A stretch of 64,000 bases of DNA from Azoarcus olearius (GCF_001682385.1 NZ_CP016210.1:2480001-2544000), one strand, 5' to 3'. Numbered from the stretch's first letter, positions 29,135 to 39,066 are shown. Notes: a model not told the origin generated them from the letters alone. Made by a program: numbers and translations.

Positions 29135-30430
29135 ATGCCCCACGCCCTGCACGCCGTCCGCGGCGAAATCCTGCACTTCCTCGCGGACCCCGCCGACCGC
29201 CCCGACGCGCTCGTCCATTTTCCGGACGGGCTGCTGCTGATCGAGCACGGCCACATCGCCGCGCTGGGGCCGGCGCCCGCCATGCTTGCAACGCTGCCGC
29301 CCGAGCTGCCGGTCACCGACCATCGCGGCAAGCTCATCCTGCCCGGCTTCGTCGATACCCACGTCCACTACGCCCAGACCGACATCATCGCCAGCCACGG
29401 CGAACAGCTGCTCGCGTGGCTGGAGCGCTACACCTTTCCGGCGGAAGCGCGCTTTGCCGATCCGGCGCACGCCGCGGAGGTCGCCGCCTTTTTCTGCGAC
29501 GAATTGCTGCGCAACGGCACCACCACCGCGCTGGCCTTCGCCACCGTGCATCCCGCCTCGGTGGACGCGCTCTTCAGCGCGGCGCACGCGCGCCGCATGC
29601 GGATGATCGCCGGCAAGGTGCTGATGGACCGCAACTGCCCGCCCGCGCTGCGCGACACCGCGCACGGCGGTTACGCCGAGTCGAAGGCGCTGATCGAGCG
29701 CTGGCACGGCACCGGCCGCCTCGGTTATGCCGTCACGCCGCGTTTCGCGCCCACCTCGAGCGACGCGCAGATGCGGCTCGCCGGCCAGCTCTATGCCGAG
29801 TACCCGGACCTCCACCTGCAGTCGCACGTGGCAGAAAACCGCAGCGAGGTGGCGTGGGCGGCGCAGCTCTACCCCACCGCGCGCAGCTATCTGGACGTAT
29901 ATGAAGGCTTCGGCCAGCTCGGGCCGCGAACGGTGTTCGCGCATTGCATCTGGCTGGACGATGCCGACCGCGCACGCATGGCGGCCACCGGCGCGGCGAT
30001 CAGCTTCTGCCCGACCTCCAACCTCTTCCTCGGCTCCGGCCTGTTCGACCTCGACCGCGCGCATGCCCAGGGCGTGCGGGTGGGCATCGGCACCGACGTT
30101 GGCGGCGGCACCAGCTTCTCGATGCTGCAGACCCTGAGCGAGGCCTACAAGGTGCTGCAGCTCAACGGGCAGCACCTGTCGCCCGAACGCGCCTTCTACC
30201 TCGCCACCCTGGGTGGGGCGCGCAGCCTGTACCTGGATCACCGCATCGGCAATTTCGCACCGGGCAAAGAGGCCGATTTCGTTGTGCTCGACCCCGCCGC
30301 CACGCCGCTGCTGGCGCGCCGCGCCCTTGCCGGCACGCTGGCAGAACGCCTGTTCGTGCTGATGATGCTCGGCGACGACCGCTGCATTGCCGCCACCCAC
30401 ATTCTCGGAGAGCCGGCATGGACGCGTTGA
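29135..30430 (+). CDS. guaD: Guanine deaminase
   Basis: Cytoplasmic zinc amidohydrolase (431 residues) converting guanine to xanthine, the substrate of XdhAB. Metal-binding DTHVHYAQ, the guanine deaminase stretch [29 protein letters not shown] (partly quoted), metal-binding SHVAEN and FAHCIWLDD, and the Asp in [15 protein letters not shown] are all present. C-terminal [11 protein letters not shown] is typical of the family. It lies 5.6 kb from the xdh operon with the nickel genes between. Overlaps the next gene by 13 bases. Confidence 0.95.
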   Translation: MPHALHAVRGEILHFLADPADRPDALVHFPDGLLLIEHGHIAALGPAPAMLATLPPELPVTDHRGKLILPGFVDTHVHYAQTDIIASHGEQLLAWLERYTFPAEARFADPAHAAEVAAFFCDELLRNGTTTALAFATVHPASVDALFSAAHARRMRMIAGKVLMDRNCPPALRDTAHGGYAESKALIERWHGTGRLGYAVTPRFAPTSSDAQMRLAGQLYAEYPDLHLQSHVAENRSEVAWAAQLYPTARSYLDVYEGFGQLGPRTVFAHCIWLDDADRARMAATGAAISFCPTSNLFLGSGLFDLDRAHAQGVRVGIGTDVGGGTSFSMLQTLSEAYKVLQLNGQHLSPERAFYLATLGGARSLYLDHRIGNFAPGKEADFVVLDPAATPLLARRALAGTLAERLFVLMMLGDDRCIAATHILGEPAWTR

Positions 30431-30891
30431 ACGAGCCGCGCATGCAGGTGTGGGTGGATGCCGACGCCTGCCCCGCGGTGATCAAGGACATCCTGTTCCG
30501 CGCCGCGCAGCGCACCGGCCTGGCGCTGACGCTGGTGGCCAACCAGGCGCTGCGCATCCCGCCGGCGCCGCACATCCGCATGGTGCAGGTGCCGGGCGGC
30601 TTCGACGAGGCGGACAAATACATCGCCGAGCGGGTGGCCGGCGGCGATCTCGTCGTAACCGCCGATATCCCGCTGGCAGCGCAGGTGGTGGAGCGTGGCG
30701 CGGTGGCGCTCAGCCCGCGCGGCGAGCGCTATGGCAAGGAGAACATCCGCGAGCTGCTCGACATGCGCAACTTCATGGACACGCTGCGCAGCACCGGCGT
30801 CGAAACCGGCGGTCCGGCCGCCTTCGGCCATGCCGACCGGCAGCGCTTCGCCAACCAGCTCGACCGCCTGCTGCGCGCCCGCGCACGCTGA
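30418..30891 (+). CDS. YaiI/YqxD (DUF188) family protein
   Basis: Small cytoplasmic protein, 157 residues, with the PIN-like DUF188 signature: [16 protein letters not shown] at the N-terminus, VTADIPLA with conserved Asp, and [10 protein letters not shown]. The fold suggests a nuclease but no activity is established for the family. ATG 30418 has GGAG seven bases upstream and overlaps guaD; ATG 30442 is a shorter option. Position after guaD suggests cotranscription rather than shared function. Confidence 0.9.
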   Translation: MDALNEPRMQVWVDADACPAVIKDILFRAAQRTGLALTLVANQALRIPPAPHIRMVQVPGGFDEADKYIAERVAGGDLVVTADIPLAAQVVERGAVALSPRGERYGKENIRELLDMRNFMDTLRSTGVETGGPAAFGHADRQRFANQLDRLLRARAR

Positions 30892-31043
30892 TTCTGCGCC
30901 GTCCGTCACGGACGAGCGGCAGATGCTGCGCCGCATAGTGCGCAGGGGCCTCCGGCCACGCTAACATCGCGCCCGCAGCCGGCGTCCCTCCCTCCGCCAG
31001 ACGCGTCTGCCGACGAGAACACGATGATCGAGACGCTTCATTC

Positions 31044-32747
31044 ATGATCCAGGTCTACCGCAAACCGCCGCAGGCCCTGCCTTCGGAAAGCGCATTCTTC
31101 CGCTTGCCCGGGGCCTTGCTGATGGTGCTGGACGAGGACTGGATCATCCAGATGATGAGCGAATCCTGGCGCGAGGTGCTCGGCACGCAGGCCGACCTCC
31201 GTTGGCGTCGGTTCACCGAGCTGGTGCACGAACTGGACCGCGCCGACGTCGAGCAGCGCCTCGGCCACATCGGCGAAGCGCTCAGCACGGTCCGTTTCTC
31301 ATGCCGCTGCCGCAAGGCCGACGGGCGCTACGTGGGACTGACCTGGAACGTCAGCCACGATGTGGACCAGCACCTGTTCTATGCCTCCGCGCACGAAACC
31401 GCGGTCAACCTCTCCGAGCTGGAAGCGCGGCTGCCCGAGGTCTACATCGACGGTCTCACCGGCCTGCCCAACCGCGGCCTGTTCCTCGACCGCGTCTGCC
31501 ACACCATGCTGCGCGCGCAGCGCCGCAAGGACTTGCGCTTCGCGGTCATCCACTGCGGCATCGACCGCTTCAGCGTCATCAACCACAGCCTGGGCAACCG
31601 GGTCGGCGACCTGCTGCTGATCGAGGTGGCCAACCTGTTGCGCCGCTCCACCCGCCCCACCGACATGGTGGCGCGACTCGGCGGTGACGAATTCGGCATC
31701 CTGCTCGAAGACATCCGCGATGCGAGTTCGCCGGTGCGGGTGGTCAAGCGCATCCAGGAAAACTTCGTGCTGCCTTTCCAGCTGCACGAACACGAAGTGT
31801 TCGCCAGCATGTCCACCGGCATCACGCTCGGCGGCGAGCAGTACGAAGAGGCCGACCTGATGCTGCGCGACGCCGACATGGCGATGGCCAGTGCGAAGGC
31901 CCACGGGGGCGGCGGCTACGTGCTGTTCGACCGCGGCATGCACGAGGAAGCGCTGCGCCGCCTCGACCTCGAACTCGACCTGCGGCGCGCGCTGGAGAAG
32001 CACCAGTTCGAGGCCTACTACCAGCCCATCGTGCGCCTGAAGGACAACCGCCTGATGGGTTTCGAGGCGCTCGTGCGCTGGAACCATCCGGATCGCGGCC
32101 TGATCTCGCCGGCCGAGTTCATCCCGCTGGCAGAAGACAACGGCCTGATCGTGCACATCGGGCGCTGGATGCTGCAGGAAGCCTGCGCCCAGATGCGGCG
32201 CTGGCAGCTCGAATATCCGCGGCGGCCGGCGCTGACCGTCAGCGTCAATCTCTCCGCGCGCCAGCTGCTGCATCCGCAGCTGCTGCCGGAAATCCGCCGT
32301 ACCCTGCGCGACACCGGGCTTTCCGCGCGCCATCTCAAGCTCGAGATCACCGAGAGCGTGATGATGGAGGACGCCCAGCGCGCGATCGAGCTGCTCGAAG
32401 CCCTCAAGCGCACCCGGCTGTCGCTGATGCTGGACGACTTCGGCACCGGCTATTCCTCACTGTCCTACCTGCACCGGCTGCCGATCGACGCGCTGAAGGT
32501 GGACCGCTCCTTCGTGATGCACATGCACGAGCGCGCGGACGACCGCAGCTTCGTCGAGACCATCGTCAACCTGGCCCACAAGCTGGGCCGGGCGGTGGTG
32601 TGCGAAGGCGTCGAGCTGCCGGAACAGGAAGCCCTGCTGCGCGAGCTGGGCGTCGAATATGGTCAGGGCTACCTCTATTCCCGACCGGTCACCGCCTCGC
32701 AGGCCGAGATGCTGATCATCGACGACCAGGAACGCGCGGCGGACTGA
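31044..32747 (+). CDS. PAS-like, GGDEF and EAL domain protein
   Basis: Soluble bifunctional c-di-GMP protein, 567 residues. N-terminal PAS-like sensor (about 15-125), GGDEF domain with DGLTGLPNR and an intact RLGGDEFG catalytic loop at about 215, preceded at five residues by the RPTD inhibitory site; EAL domain from about 310 with GFEALVRWNHP, ITESVMMED and DDFGTGYSS. Both active sites look complete, so it could make or degrade c-di-GMP. No membrane segment. A TAACAT at 30962-30967 may be the -10 of its promoter; the inverted repeat GTCCGT-C-ACGGAC at 30901-30913 also lies upstream. Confidence 0.93.
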   Translation: MIQVYRKPPQALPSESAFFRLPGALLMVLDEDWIIQMMSESWREVLGTQADLRWRRFTELVHELDRADVEQRLGHIGEALSTVRFSCRCRKADGRYVGLTWNVSHDVDQHLFYASAHETAVNLSELEARLPEVYIDGLTGLPNRGLFLDRVCHTMLRAQRRKDLRFAVIHCGIDRFSVINHSLGNRVGDLLLIEVANLLRRSTRPTDMVARLGGDEFGILLEDIRDASSPVRVVKRIQENFVLPFQLHEHEVFASMSTGITLGGEQYEEADLMLRDADMAMASAKAHGGGGYVLFDRGMHEEALRRLDLELDLRRALEKHQFEAYYQPIVRLKDNRLMGFEALVRWNHPDRGLISPAEFIPLAEDNGLIVHIGRWMLQEACAQMRRWQLEYPRRPALTVSVNLSARQLLHPQLLPEIRRTLRDTGLSARHLKLEITESVMMEDAQRAIELLEALKRTRLSLMLDDFGTGYSSLSYLHRLPIDALKVDRSFVMHMHERADDRSFVETIVNLAHKLGRAVVCEGVELPEQEALLRELGVEYGQGYLYSRPVTASQAEMLIIDDQERAAD

Positions 32748-32756
32748 CCGCCGCCC

Positions 32757-33545
32757 TCAACGCGCTCCGCCAGCCGCCTCCGCAGCCGGGCGGCCACTGC
32801 GCAGGCAGGCGGCCACGGCGGTGGCGATACCGTCGGCCATGCGCGCCTGGTAGCCGGCATCCGCCAGCAGCAACTCCTCCGCACGGTTGCGGATCACCCC
32901 CGCTTCGAACAGCACCGCCGGCATCGTCGCGTGGCGCAGCACCGCGAGCCCGTCGTAGAAATGCACGGCCAGCTCCGGGTCGGAATACGGACGGTTGGCG
33001 TTCTTGTCCGTCGGCACAAAGCCCATGCGCTGCAGCCGCGCCCCGATCACCCGGGCGCACAGCTCGCTTTCCGCCACCCTGGGGTTGTCACGCGAGACGA
33101 ACAGCGAATGCCCCGCGTAGTCGTCGTTATAGGCCTCGGTACGCCCGGCCCATTCCCAGGTGCGCAGCAGTTGCGGGCCTACCGAGTCGTGGTGGATGGA
33201 GAGCAGCAGATCCGCGCCGAAAGCGGCTGCTTCGGCGGGACGATCCTGCAGCGAGCCGATGCCGCCATCTGCATTGACCACCTGCACCACAACGCCGCGG
33301 TCCCGTAATGCCTGGGCCACCGCATCCGCCAAGGCCAGGTTGAAGGAGAACTCGCCCCGCCCGCGGGCACTGCGGGCGCCCGGCGCCGCAAGGGTATGGC
33401 CCACGTCGACCGCGACGCGCAACGCGCGGCCGTCCCCGCCGCCCGGCCCCTGTGCGGCGGCCGGACCCGGCGCAACCGCGAGCGCCACCGCCAGCATGGC
33501 GGCGTGCAGACGCCGCCCGGCGCGGCGCGGTTCACCGACGCCCAT
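32757..33545 (-). CDS. N-acetylmuramoyl-L-alanine amidase (Amidase_3)
   Basis: Exported zinc amidase (262 residues) cleaving the MurNAc-L-Ala bond of peptidoglycan. Signal peptide to about residue 32 (PAAAQ). Zinc ligands: His in VDVGHT, Glu in RGEFSFNL, His in LSIHHDS; catalytic Glu in FEAGVIRN. There is no AMIN domain, unlike AmiC. The start overlaps the 3' end of the upstream GGDEF-EAL gene by 14 bases, so the two are translated from one message. Coupling of a cell-wall amidase to a c-di-GMP enzyme is unusual. Confidence 0.92.
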   Translation of the reverse strand: MGVGEPRRAGRRLHAAMLAVALAVAPGPAAAQGPGGGDGRALRVAVDVGHTLAAPGARSARGRGEFSFNLALADAVAQALRDRGVVVQVVNADGGIGSLQDRPAEAAAFGADLLLSIHHDSVGPQLLRTWEWAGRTEAYNDDYAGHSLFVSRDNPRVAESELCARVIGARLQRMGFVPTDKNANRPYSDPELAVHFYDGLAVLRHATMPAVLFEAGVIRNRAEELLLADAGYQARMADGIATAVAACLRSGRPAAEAAGGAR

Positions 33546-36201
33546 GGAGGAAGCGCTCCTGGAACACCGCGGCCTCTACCGGCGGACTGCACAGATAACC
33601 CTGATAGGCATCACAGCCCTTCTCGGCCAGGAAAGTGCGCTGCGCCTCGGTTTCCACCCCCTCGGCCAGCACGTCCAGACCGAGGTTGCGGGCAAGCGCG
33701 ATGATCGTCGTGGTCAGTTGCACGTCGTTCTGGTCCTCCGGAATGTCGGTGATGAAGCCGCGGTCGATCTTGAGTTTGTTCACCGGGAACAGCTTGAGAT
33801 AGGAGAGGGAGGAATAGCCGGTGCCGAAGTCGTCGATCGACAGCCGCACGCCCAGTCCCTTCAGTTCGTACAGAAAGTCCAGTGCCTCGCTGCCGCGCTG
33901 CATCAGGCCGCTCTCGGTGATTTCCACTTCCAGCTTTTCAGCCGGGAAGCCCGTCTCCGCCAGCACCTCGCGCAGGTTGTCGACCACGCCGCCGCGGCGC
34001 ACCTCCTCGGCGGAGAGGTTGAGCGTCAGCAACTGGAAGTCGTAGCCCGCGTCCAGCCAGGCGCGCCCCTGGCGGCAGACCTCGCGCTGCACCCAGCGCC
34101 CCAGCTCGGCGATCATGCCGCTTTCCTCAAGTACCGGAATGAAATCCGCCGGGCCGATGCGCGGACCGCCGTCCGGGCGCAGCCGCACCAGCGCTTCCGC
34201 GCCGAGCACTTCGCCGCTGTTGAGTGCGACCAGCGGCTGGTAGTACATCTCGAACATGGATTCGTCCAGCGCACGCCGCAGGCGCGACTCGAGCGCCAGC
34301 CGTTCGTTGGCGGTGCGGGTCAGGTCTTCCTGGTAGTAGCGGAAGGTGTTGCGGCCGAGGCGCTTGGCTTCGTACATCGCCGCGTCGGCGTCCTTGATCA
34401 GTTCGGCCGCCGTATCACCGTCTTCAGGGTAGAGGCTGATGCCGATGCTGGCCTTGATGTACAGCTCCTGCCCGCCGCGCATCAAGAAGGGCTGGTCGAG
34501 CGCGCTGTTCATCGTGCGTGCGACGGCCGCGGCCTCGCCGGCATCGCGCAACTGCTCCAGCACCAGCAGGAACTCGTCGCCGCCGTACCGCCCCAGCGTG
34601 TCGCCGTGGCGCAGGTGCTTGCGCAGGCGTTCCGCCACGCCCGCCAGCAACTCGTCGCCCAGCGCATGGCCCAGCGCGTCATTGACGTTCTTGAAGCGGT
34701 CCAGATCCACCAGCATCACGCCCACCTGCGTATGGCTGCGGCGCGCGGCGGCAATCGCGGTCTCCAGGCAGTCGCTCATCCGCAGCCGGTTCGGCAGATC
34801 GGTGAGCAGGTCATAGTTGGCAAGGTGGCTGACCCGCTCCTCGAACTGGCGCAACTGGCTGATATCGGTAAACACCGCGACATAGTGCTCGTAGGGATGT
34901 CCCTGCTCGCCCACCGCGCTGATCGACATCCAGTGCGGCGCCACCTCGCCGTTGCGGCGGCGGTTCCAGATCTCGCCCTGCCAGTAGCCGCCGCTCAGCA
35001 GCGCGCTCCAGATGCCGCGGTAGAAACTGGGGTCGTGGCGGCCGGACTTGAGCAGCCCCGGCGTCTTGCCGATCGCCTCTTCTTCGCTGTAGCCGGTAAT
35101 CGAGGTGAAGGCGCGATTGACCGACTGGATGCGCCCGTGCAGGTCGGTCACCATCACGCCGTCGCGCGTGCCTTCCAGCGCCACTGCGTGCAGCCGGATG
35201 CGCTCTTCGGCGCGCCTGCGCTCGGTCACGTCGCGGCTCACCCACACCACCCGCTGCATGCTGTCGACCGGCGCCACCCGGGCCTCGAACCAGCGCGTGC
35301 CACCGGCAAGCCGCAGGGAGTATTCGTAGCGCACCACCTCGCCCCGGGTCAGCGCGTCGCGCACCACGCCGACGAAGTTCTCGGCCTGCGGACGCGGGAA
35401 GTAGTCGAACACCGTGGCGCCCACCATGCGCTCGTGGCCATAGGGCGTCAGGCTGCGGCCCATGCCGAACACCTCGATGTAACGCCCCTCCCGATCGAGG
35501 ATGAAGGCGGTGTCCGGCATCGCGTACGCGAACGCGCGCAGCCGTGCTTCGCTATCCACCAGGCGCAGCAGCGCATGGCGCTGGCGCACCGAGGCCCGGT
35601 AGCGCAGCCCGATCACCACCAGCATCATGGCCGTCAGCAGCAGCCCGACCAGCCGGTCGAGATCGCGCTGGAACGCGTAACGGCCATTCATGTCCGCCAG
35701 CAGCACGCTCTCCACCCTCACCCCGGCAGCTCGCAGCGAAGCGTGCATCACGCGCAGATCCAGTGCCGAGGTCTGCGCCGGATCGATCAGCCGGGCGCGG
35801 ATGTGGCGGCCCATGTCGTCCAGCACCTGGAGGTATTCGCCCACCGCAAGGCGCAGTTCCGGCGACACCGGCCCGGCGATCTCCAGCCGCCCGAGGCGGG
35901 TGGTGTCATTGACGATCGCGCGCGCGGCGTGGCTGGCGCGCTGCAGGTTGGCCTGGACCAGGCTCGGCGAGCTGCCGGGGTCGCCCGCCAGCAGGCGCTC
36001 GGTGAACAGCTCGGCCTGCAGCGCAAAGCTGCGCGACTGCGAAAGGCGATCCAGCGGCACCGCGCTGTCTCGCAGCAGGGTGTCCCACCGGGCGGACGAC
36101 CACGCCACCAGCAGCAGCACCGCGATCGCCACGAGCGTGATGGCCACCAGCGTCAGCATGCTGCTGACCTGGAAGGGCGAGCGTGGCAGGGCGTCCTTCA
36201 T
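33532..36201 (-). CDS. Membrane PAS-GGDEF-EAL signalling protein
   Basis: Inner-membrane c-di-GMP protein of 889 residues. An N-terminal helix (about 12-38), a periplasmic sensor of about 130 residues, a second helix (about 180-200, GLLLTAMMLVVIGLRY), two PAS domains (about 215-440), GGDEF with GRYGGDEFLL and RHGD inhibitory site, and EAL with AEALVRLRP, VEITESG and DDFGTGYSS. Active sites are complete. ATG 36201 is chosen because it overlaps the upstream gene's stop by ATGA; an ATG nine bases earlier exists. Its periplasmic region may receive the signal from the binding protein encoded upstream. Confidence 0.93.
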   Translation of the reverse strand: MKDALPRSPFQVSSMLTLVAITLVAIAVLLLVAWSSARWDTLLRDSAVPLDRLSQSRSFALQAELFTERLLAGDPGSSPSLVQANLQRASHAARAIVNDTTRLGRLEIAGPVSPELRLAVGEYLQVLDDMGRHIRARLIDPAQTSALDLRVMHASLRAAGVRVESVLLADMNGRYAFQRDLDRLVGLLLTAMMLVVIGLRYRASVRQRHALLRLVDSEARLRAFAYAMPDTAFILDREGRYIEVFGMGRSLTPYGHERMVGATVFDYFPRPQAENFVGVVRDALTRGEVVRYEYSLRLAGGTRWFEARVAPVDSMQRVVWVSRDVTERRRAEERIRLHAVALEGTRDGVMVTDLHGRIQSVNRAFTSITGYSEEEAIGKTPGLLKSGRHDPSFYRGIWSALLSGGYWQGEIWNRRRNGEVAPHWMSISAVGEQGHPYEHYVAVFTDISQLRQFEERVSHLANYDLLTDLPNRLRMSDCLETAIAAARRSHTQVGVMLVDLDRFKNVNDALGHALGDELLAGVAERLRKHLRHGDTLGRYGGDEFLLVLEQLRDAGEAAAVARTMNSALDQPFLMRGGQELYIKASIGISLYPEDGDTAAELIKDADAAMYEAKRLGRNTFRYYQEDLTRTANERLALESRLRRALDESMFEMYYQPLVALNSGEVLGAEALVRLRPDGGPRIGPADFIPVLEESGMIAELGRWVQREVCRQGRAWLDAGYDFQLLTLNLSAEEVRRGGVVDNLREVLAETGFPAEKLEVEITESGLMQRGSEALDFLYELKGLGVRLSIDDFGTGYSSLSYLKLFPVNKLKIDRGFITDIPEDQNDVQLTTTIIALARNLGLDVLAEGVETEAQRTFLAEKGCDAYQGYLCSPPVEAAVFQERFLHGRR

Positions 36202-37061
36202 TGGCCACACCTCGCGCTGCGTTCGTAGTGCGGCAATTCCGTCGGCAAGAAGCCGAACGGCACCACCAGCGCGTGGTGTTCGGGACTGCCGAGAAAGCCG
36301 TCCAGCACGTGATCGAGCGCGTCCCGGAAGTCGCGGTCGCCCGGACGCAGCGCAAACGCGGGACGGCCGGGCAGCACCGGCGGATCGCCCACGAGCGGCG
36401 CGACCATCTGGAGCAAGGGATGCTCGACGATCGCGCGCCGCAGCGATACCGCGGACAGCGCAAATGCGCTGACCCGGCCGCTTTCAACCGCGGCCAGCCC
36501 GCTCAGGGCATCGGGAAAGGCGACGGTCCGCTCCGCCGGTACCCCCAACCCACGCGCCTGTGCGACCTCCACCGCCCCCGCCACCACGCCCAGGCGCAGT
36601 TCGCCGCGGTCGGCCACCTCGGTGTAGGAATGCACACCCTGCGGATTGCCGGCCGGCACCGCGAAGGCCGGGCAGACCACCGCGGTCGGGCGGGTGAATA
36701 CCATTTGCCCTTCGCGCTCGGGGGTGATGAACATGCCGGACACGATCACGTCGATCCGGCCTGAAGCAAGTTCATGGGCGAGGCTGCCGAAATCCGAATG
36801 GACCCAGTCGATCTGGCCTGGGCCGACCGCCGCCACCGCGCGCCGGAACACCTCCGGGGCCTCGCCGCTGACCCGGCCATCGGCTTCGAGCGTCACGAAC
36901 GGCGGCTCCAGTGCGTAACCCGCCAGCACCACGCCGCCATCGCGCACCCGCTCGAGCGCGGAACGCGACCGCTCGGGCGTCTCGATCCACTGCGCGATGA
37001 CCGCCGCCACGATCACCAGCGCGAGCGAAAACAGGTGGCTCAACTTCAGGGTGTCCTTCAC
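36198..37061 (-). CDS. Periplasmic solute-binding protein (SBP_bac_3) tied to c-di-GMP protein
   Basis: 287-residue family 3 solute-binding protein of the amino-acid type with an N-terminal hydrophobic segment (about 10-26) that may be an uncleaved anchor or signal peptide. Lobe 1 holds GYALEPPFVTLEADGRVSG and DVIVSGMFITPEREGQMVF; lobe 2 holds LGVVAGAVEVAQARG. No ABC permease or ATPase is nearby; instead the gene overlaps a PAS-GGDEF-EAL gene by ATGA. I infer a sensory role. Ligand unknown. Confidence 0.88.
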   Translation of the reverse strand: MKDTLKLSHLFSLALVIVAAVIAQWIETPERSRSALERVRDGGVVLAGYALEPPFVTLEADGRVSGEAPEVFRRAVAAVGPGQIDWVHSDFGSLAHELASGRIDVIVSGMFITPEREGQMVFTRPTAVVCPAFAVPAGNPQGVHSYTEVADRGELRLGVVAGAVEVAQARGLGVPAERTVAFPDALSGLAAVESGRVSAFALSAVSLRRAIVEHPLLQMVAPLVGDPPVLPGRPAFALRPGDRDFRDALDHVLDGFLGSPEHHALVVPFGFLPTELPHYERSARCGQ

Positions 37062-37243
37062 GGCGGCGGGTCTCCGTTAAGTTGTCCTTGTTGTATGAAT
37101 GGCGGAGGACGGTGGACCGGTGACCTCCCCCCGCCACCGCCGTTTCGCGCCCGGCGACGGTGAGGCCGCAATCGCCATGCCTGCCTGGAACCCGCCCGCT
37201 GCTATGGCAGAATCCTGCCCGATCGCCCCCCAAGGACAGCCCC
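37062..37243. promoter_or_regulatory. Divergent intergenic region
   Basis: 182 bases between the divergent binding-protein gene and the small lipoprotein gene. Promoters for both directions must lie here; I see no strong hexamer pair on either strand. Confidence 0.3.
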
Positions 37244-37492
37244 ATGCGCTTCGCCCTTCTCCTGCTCGCCGCACTTCCGCTCGCCGGGTGTAACAAGCTC
37301 ACCCCGGAGAACTACGACAAACTCAGAATGGGCATGCACTATGCCGAGGTCAAGTCCATCCTTGGCGAACCGACCCGATGCAGCGATCTGCTCGCCGTCA
37401 AAGCCTGCACCTGGGGTGATGACACGCGTTATATCAACGTAAATTTTGTCGCCGATCAGGCGGTGTTGCTCAACTCGAGCAATCTGCGCTGA
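37244..37492 (+). CDS. Small SmpA/OmlA-like lipoprotein
   Basis: 82-residue lipoprotein with signal peptide and lipobox LAGC (Cys 16). The mature part has KLRMGMHYAEVKSILGEPTRC, the motif of small outer-membrane BamE/OmlA-like and DUF3862-type lipoproteins, and two further Cys (in EPTRC and VKACTW) that could form a disulfide. AAGGA eight bases before ATG 37244 supports the start. Precise function unknown. Confidence 0.8.
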   Translation: MRFALLLLAALPLAGCNKLTPENYDKLRMGMHYAEVKSILGEPTRCSDLLAVKACTWGDDTRYINVNFVADQAVLLNSSNLR

Positions 37493-37577
37493 GTCTGCCC
37501 CGGGCACGCCGCCTGCTGACGCGCAGCGTCATCTGGCATCGGCGCGGAGGCACCGGGATGAAGCAACTGCAAACCAG

Positions 37578-37610
37578 CCCGCGTGGGCGAGGGCGCTTCG
37601 CCCGCGCGGG
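37578..37610 (+). repeat. GC-rich hairpin upstream of small membrane protein gene
   Basis: Inverted repeat with stem CCCGCG-GGGCGA / TCGCCC-CGCGGG. No T-run follows, so it is not a standard terminator. It ends 21 bases before the ATG at 37632. Confidence 0.4.
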
Positions 37611-37631
37611 TTCAGGCGGGGAGCGGCGCAG

Positions 37632-37895
37632 ATGGAAGCCGTGATCGACGCGATGCAGTGGCCGGCGATGGTGGCCACGCTGGTAGCGGCGTGGCTGGTG
37701 GGCTCGCAACAGCGCTGGAAACGCAGCACCGGTTTCTGGTGCTTCATCCTCAGCAACGTGTTGTGGATCGTGTGGGGCTGGCAAGCCCAGGCGTGGGCGC
37801 TGATCGTGCTGCAGTTCGGCCTTTTCGCCACCAACCTGCGCGGGGTGTGGAAGAACGAGCACGGCAGCACGGCGGGCAAGCGGCAAGGCGGCTGA
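37632..37895 (+). CDS. Small two-to-three-helix membrane protein
   Basis: Unrecognised protein of 87 residues with hydrophobic stretches at about 12-26, 36-49 and 53-68 and a charged C-terminal tail. The motif FWCFILSNVLWIVWGW resembles one half of PnuC- or PQ-loop-type membrane proteins, but it is too short to be a transporter by itself. ATG 37632 chosen; a long upstream frame is mostly non-coding. No clear link to neighbours. Confidence 0.6.
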   Translation: MEAVIDAMQWPAMVATLVAAWLVGSQQRWKRSTGFWCFILSNVLWIVWGWQAQAWALIVLQFGLFATNLRGVWKNEHGSTAGKRQGG

Positions 37896-37931
37896 GCCGC
37901 CCGCCGCCCGCATCATCTGCCGCCGCCGCGC

Positions 37932-39035
37932 TCAACCGCGGGCATCGCCCCAGCGCAGCGCCGCGGTATCGTCGCCCACGTAGAGCGTCTCCCCGGAACG
38001 ATCCACGCAGTATTGCGGCGACACGATCTTGTCGATGAAGCGTTGCCCCTCGCCGATGCGCGTGTAGGGAAAGAGGATGCTGCGCTCCACCCGGGCCCCC
38101 GGCCGCAGGTGGCTGCCGTGGCCGATCCAGCTCGGGCCGATCACCGAGGCGCCGGGCTCGATCCGCACCCCGGAGCCGATGTGCACCGGCCCCACGATCT
38201 GCACGCTCTCCCACGCAATCGAGGTGTTGAGGCCGACCCACACGCCCGGCCGGACCTCGCGCCCCGGCATGTCCATCTGCGCCACCTCGCCGCGCAGCAC
38301 GCGCTGCAATACCGACCAGTAGTCGCTCAGGCGGCCGATGTCGATCCAGTTGAAGAAGCGCTTCTGGGCGAAGAACGGCAGGGACTTTTCCACCAGCATC
38401 GGAAACAGCTGGCTACCGATGTCGAAGGCCTCGCCGGGCGGAACGAGGTCGATCACCTCCGGTTCCAGCACGTAGATGCCGGTGCTGGCGTGGGTGGACA
38501 GCGCCGCCTCGGGGCTGGGTTTTTCCTGGAAGGAAAGCACCCGCCCGTCCCCGTCGGCCACCACCACGCCATAGTTCTGCACCTGTTCGCGCGGCACCTC
38601 GAGCGTGATCACGCTGGCGAGCGCGCCCTTCAGGCGGTGTTCGTCCAGTGCCGCGCGGATGTCGAGATCGACGATCGCGTCGCCGCACACCACCAGCGTG
38701 GTCTGGTCGAAGAAGCCGCTGAAGTCCTGGATCTTGCGCATCCCCCCGGCCGAGCCGAGCGGGCGCGGCACCACCTCGCCGTGTTCGCGCACACCCTCGT
38801 AGGAATACCCGATCTGCACGCCCCAGCGATGGCCGTCGCCGAAGTAGTCCTCGATCTTGTAGTGGTTGTAGGCCACGTTGATCATGATCTCGTCCACGCC
38901 GTAGCGCGCCAGATGCTCGATCAGGTATTCCAGCACCGGTTTGCCGAGGATGGGCACCATCGGTTTGGGCAGGTACTTGGTCAGCGGCCGTACGCGGGTG
39001 CCCTGCCCCGCCGCCAGTATCATTCCCTTCGCCAT
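37932..39035 (-). CDS. NDP-sugar pyrophosphorylase (mannose-/glucose-1-phosphate type)
   Basis: Cytoplasmic sugar-1-phosphate nucleotidyltransferase, 367 residues. N-terminal nucleotide-binding GMILAAGQGTRVRPLTKYLPKPMVPI, sugar site around QEKPSPE, and a C-terminal left-handed beta-helix with hexapeptide repeats (IGPVHIGSGVRIEPGASVIGPS region). The family makes GDP-mannose, UDP-glucose or related donors; the exact nucleotide and sugar cannot be read from sequence. A GDP-mannose or UDP-glucose supply would suit the adjoining exopolysaccharide locus. 31 bases after ugd. Confidence 0.88.
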   Translation of the reverse strand: MAKGMILAAGQGTRVRPLTKYLPKPMVPILGKPVLEYLIEHLARYGVDEIMINVAYNHYKIEDYFGDGHRWGVQIGYSYEGVREHGEVVPRPLGSAGGMRKIQDFSGFFDQTTLVVCGDAIVDLDIRAALDEHRLKGALASVITLEVPREQVQNYGVVVADGDGRVLSFQEKPSPEAALSTHASTGIYVLEPEVIDLVPPGEAFDIGSQLFPMLVEKSLPFFAQKRFFNWIDIGRLSDYWSVLQRVLRGEVAQMDMPGREVRPGVWVGLNTSIAWESVQIVGPVHIGSGVRIEPGASVIGPSWIGHGSHLRPGARVERSILFPYTRIGEGQRFIDKIVSPQYCVDRSGETLYVGDDTAALRWGDARG

Positions 39036-39066
39036 GCAGTCTCTCCTGTCGTTGTCGCGGCGATGA

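Noticed and set aside
37578-37610. Terminator after the small lipoprotein gene
   Set aside because: Good stem but no following T-run on either strand.
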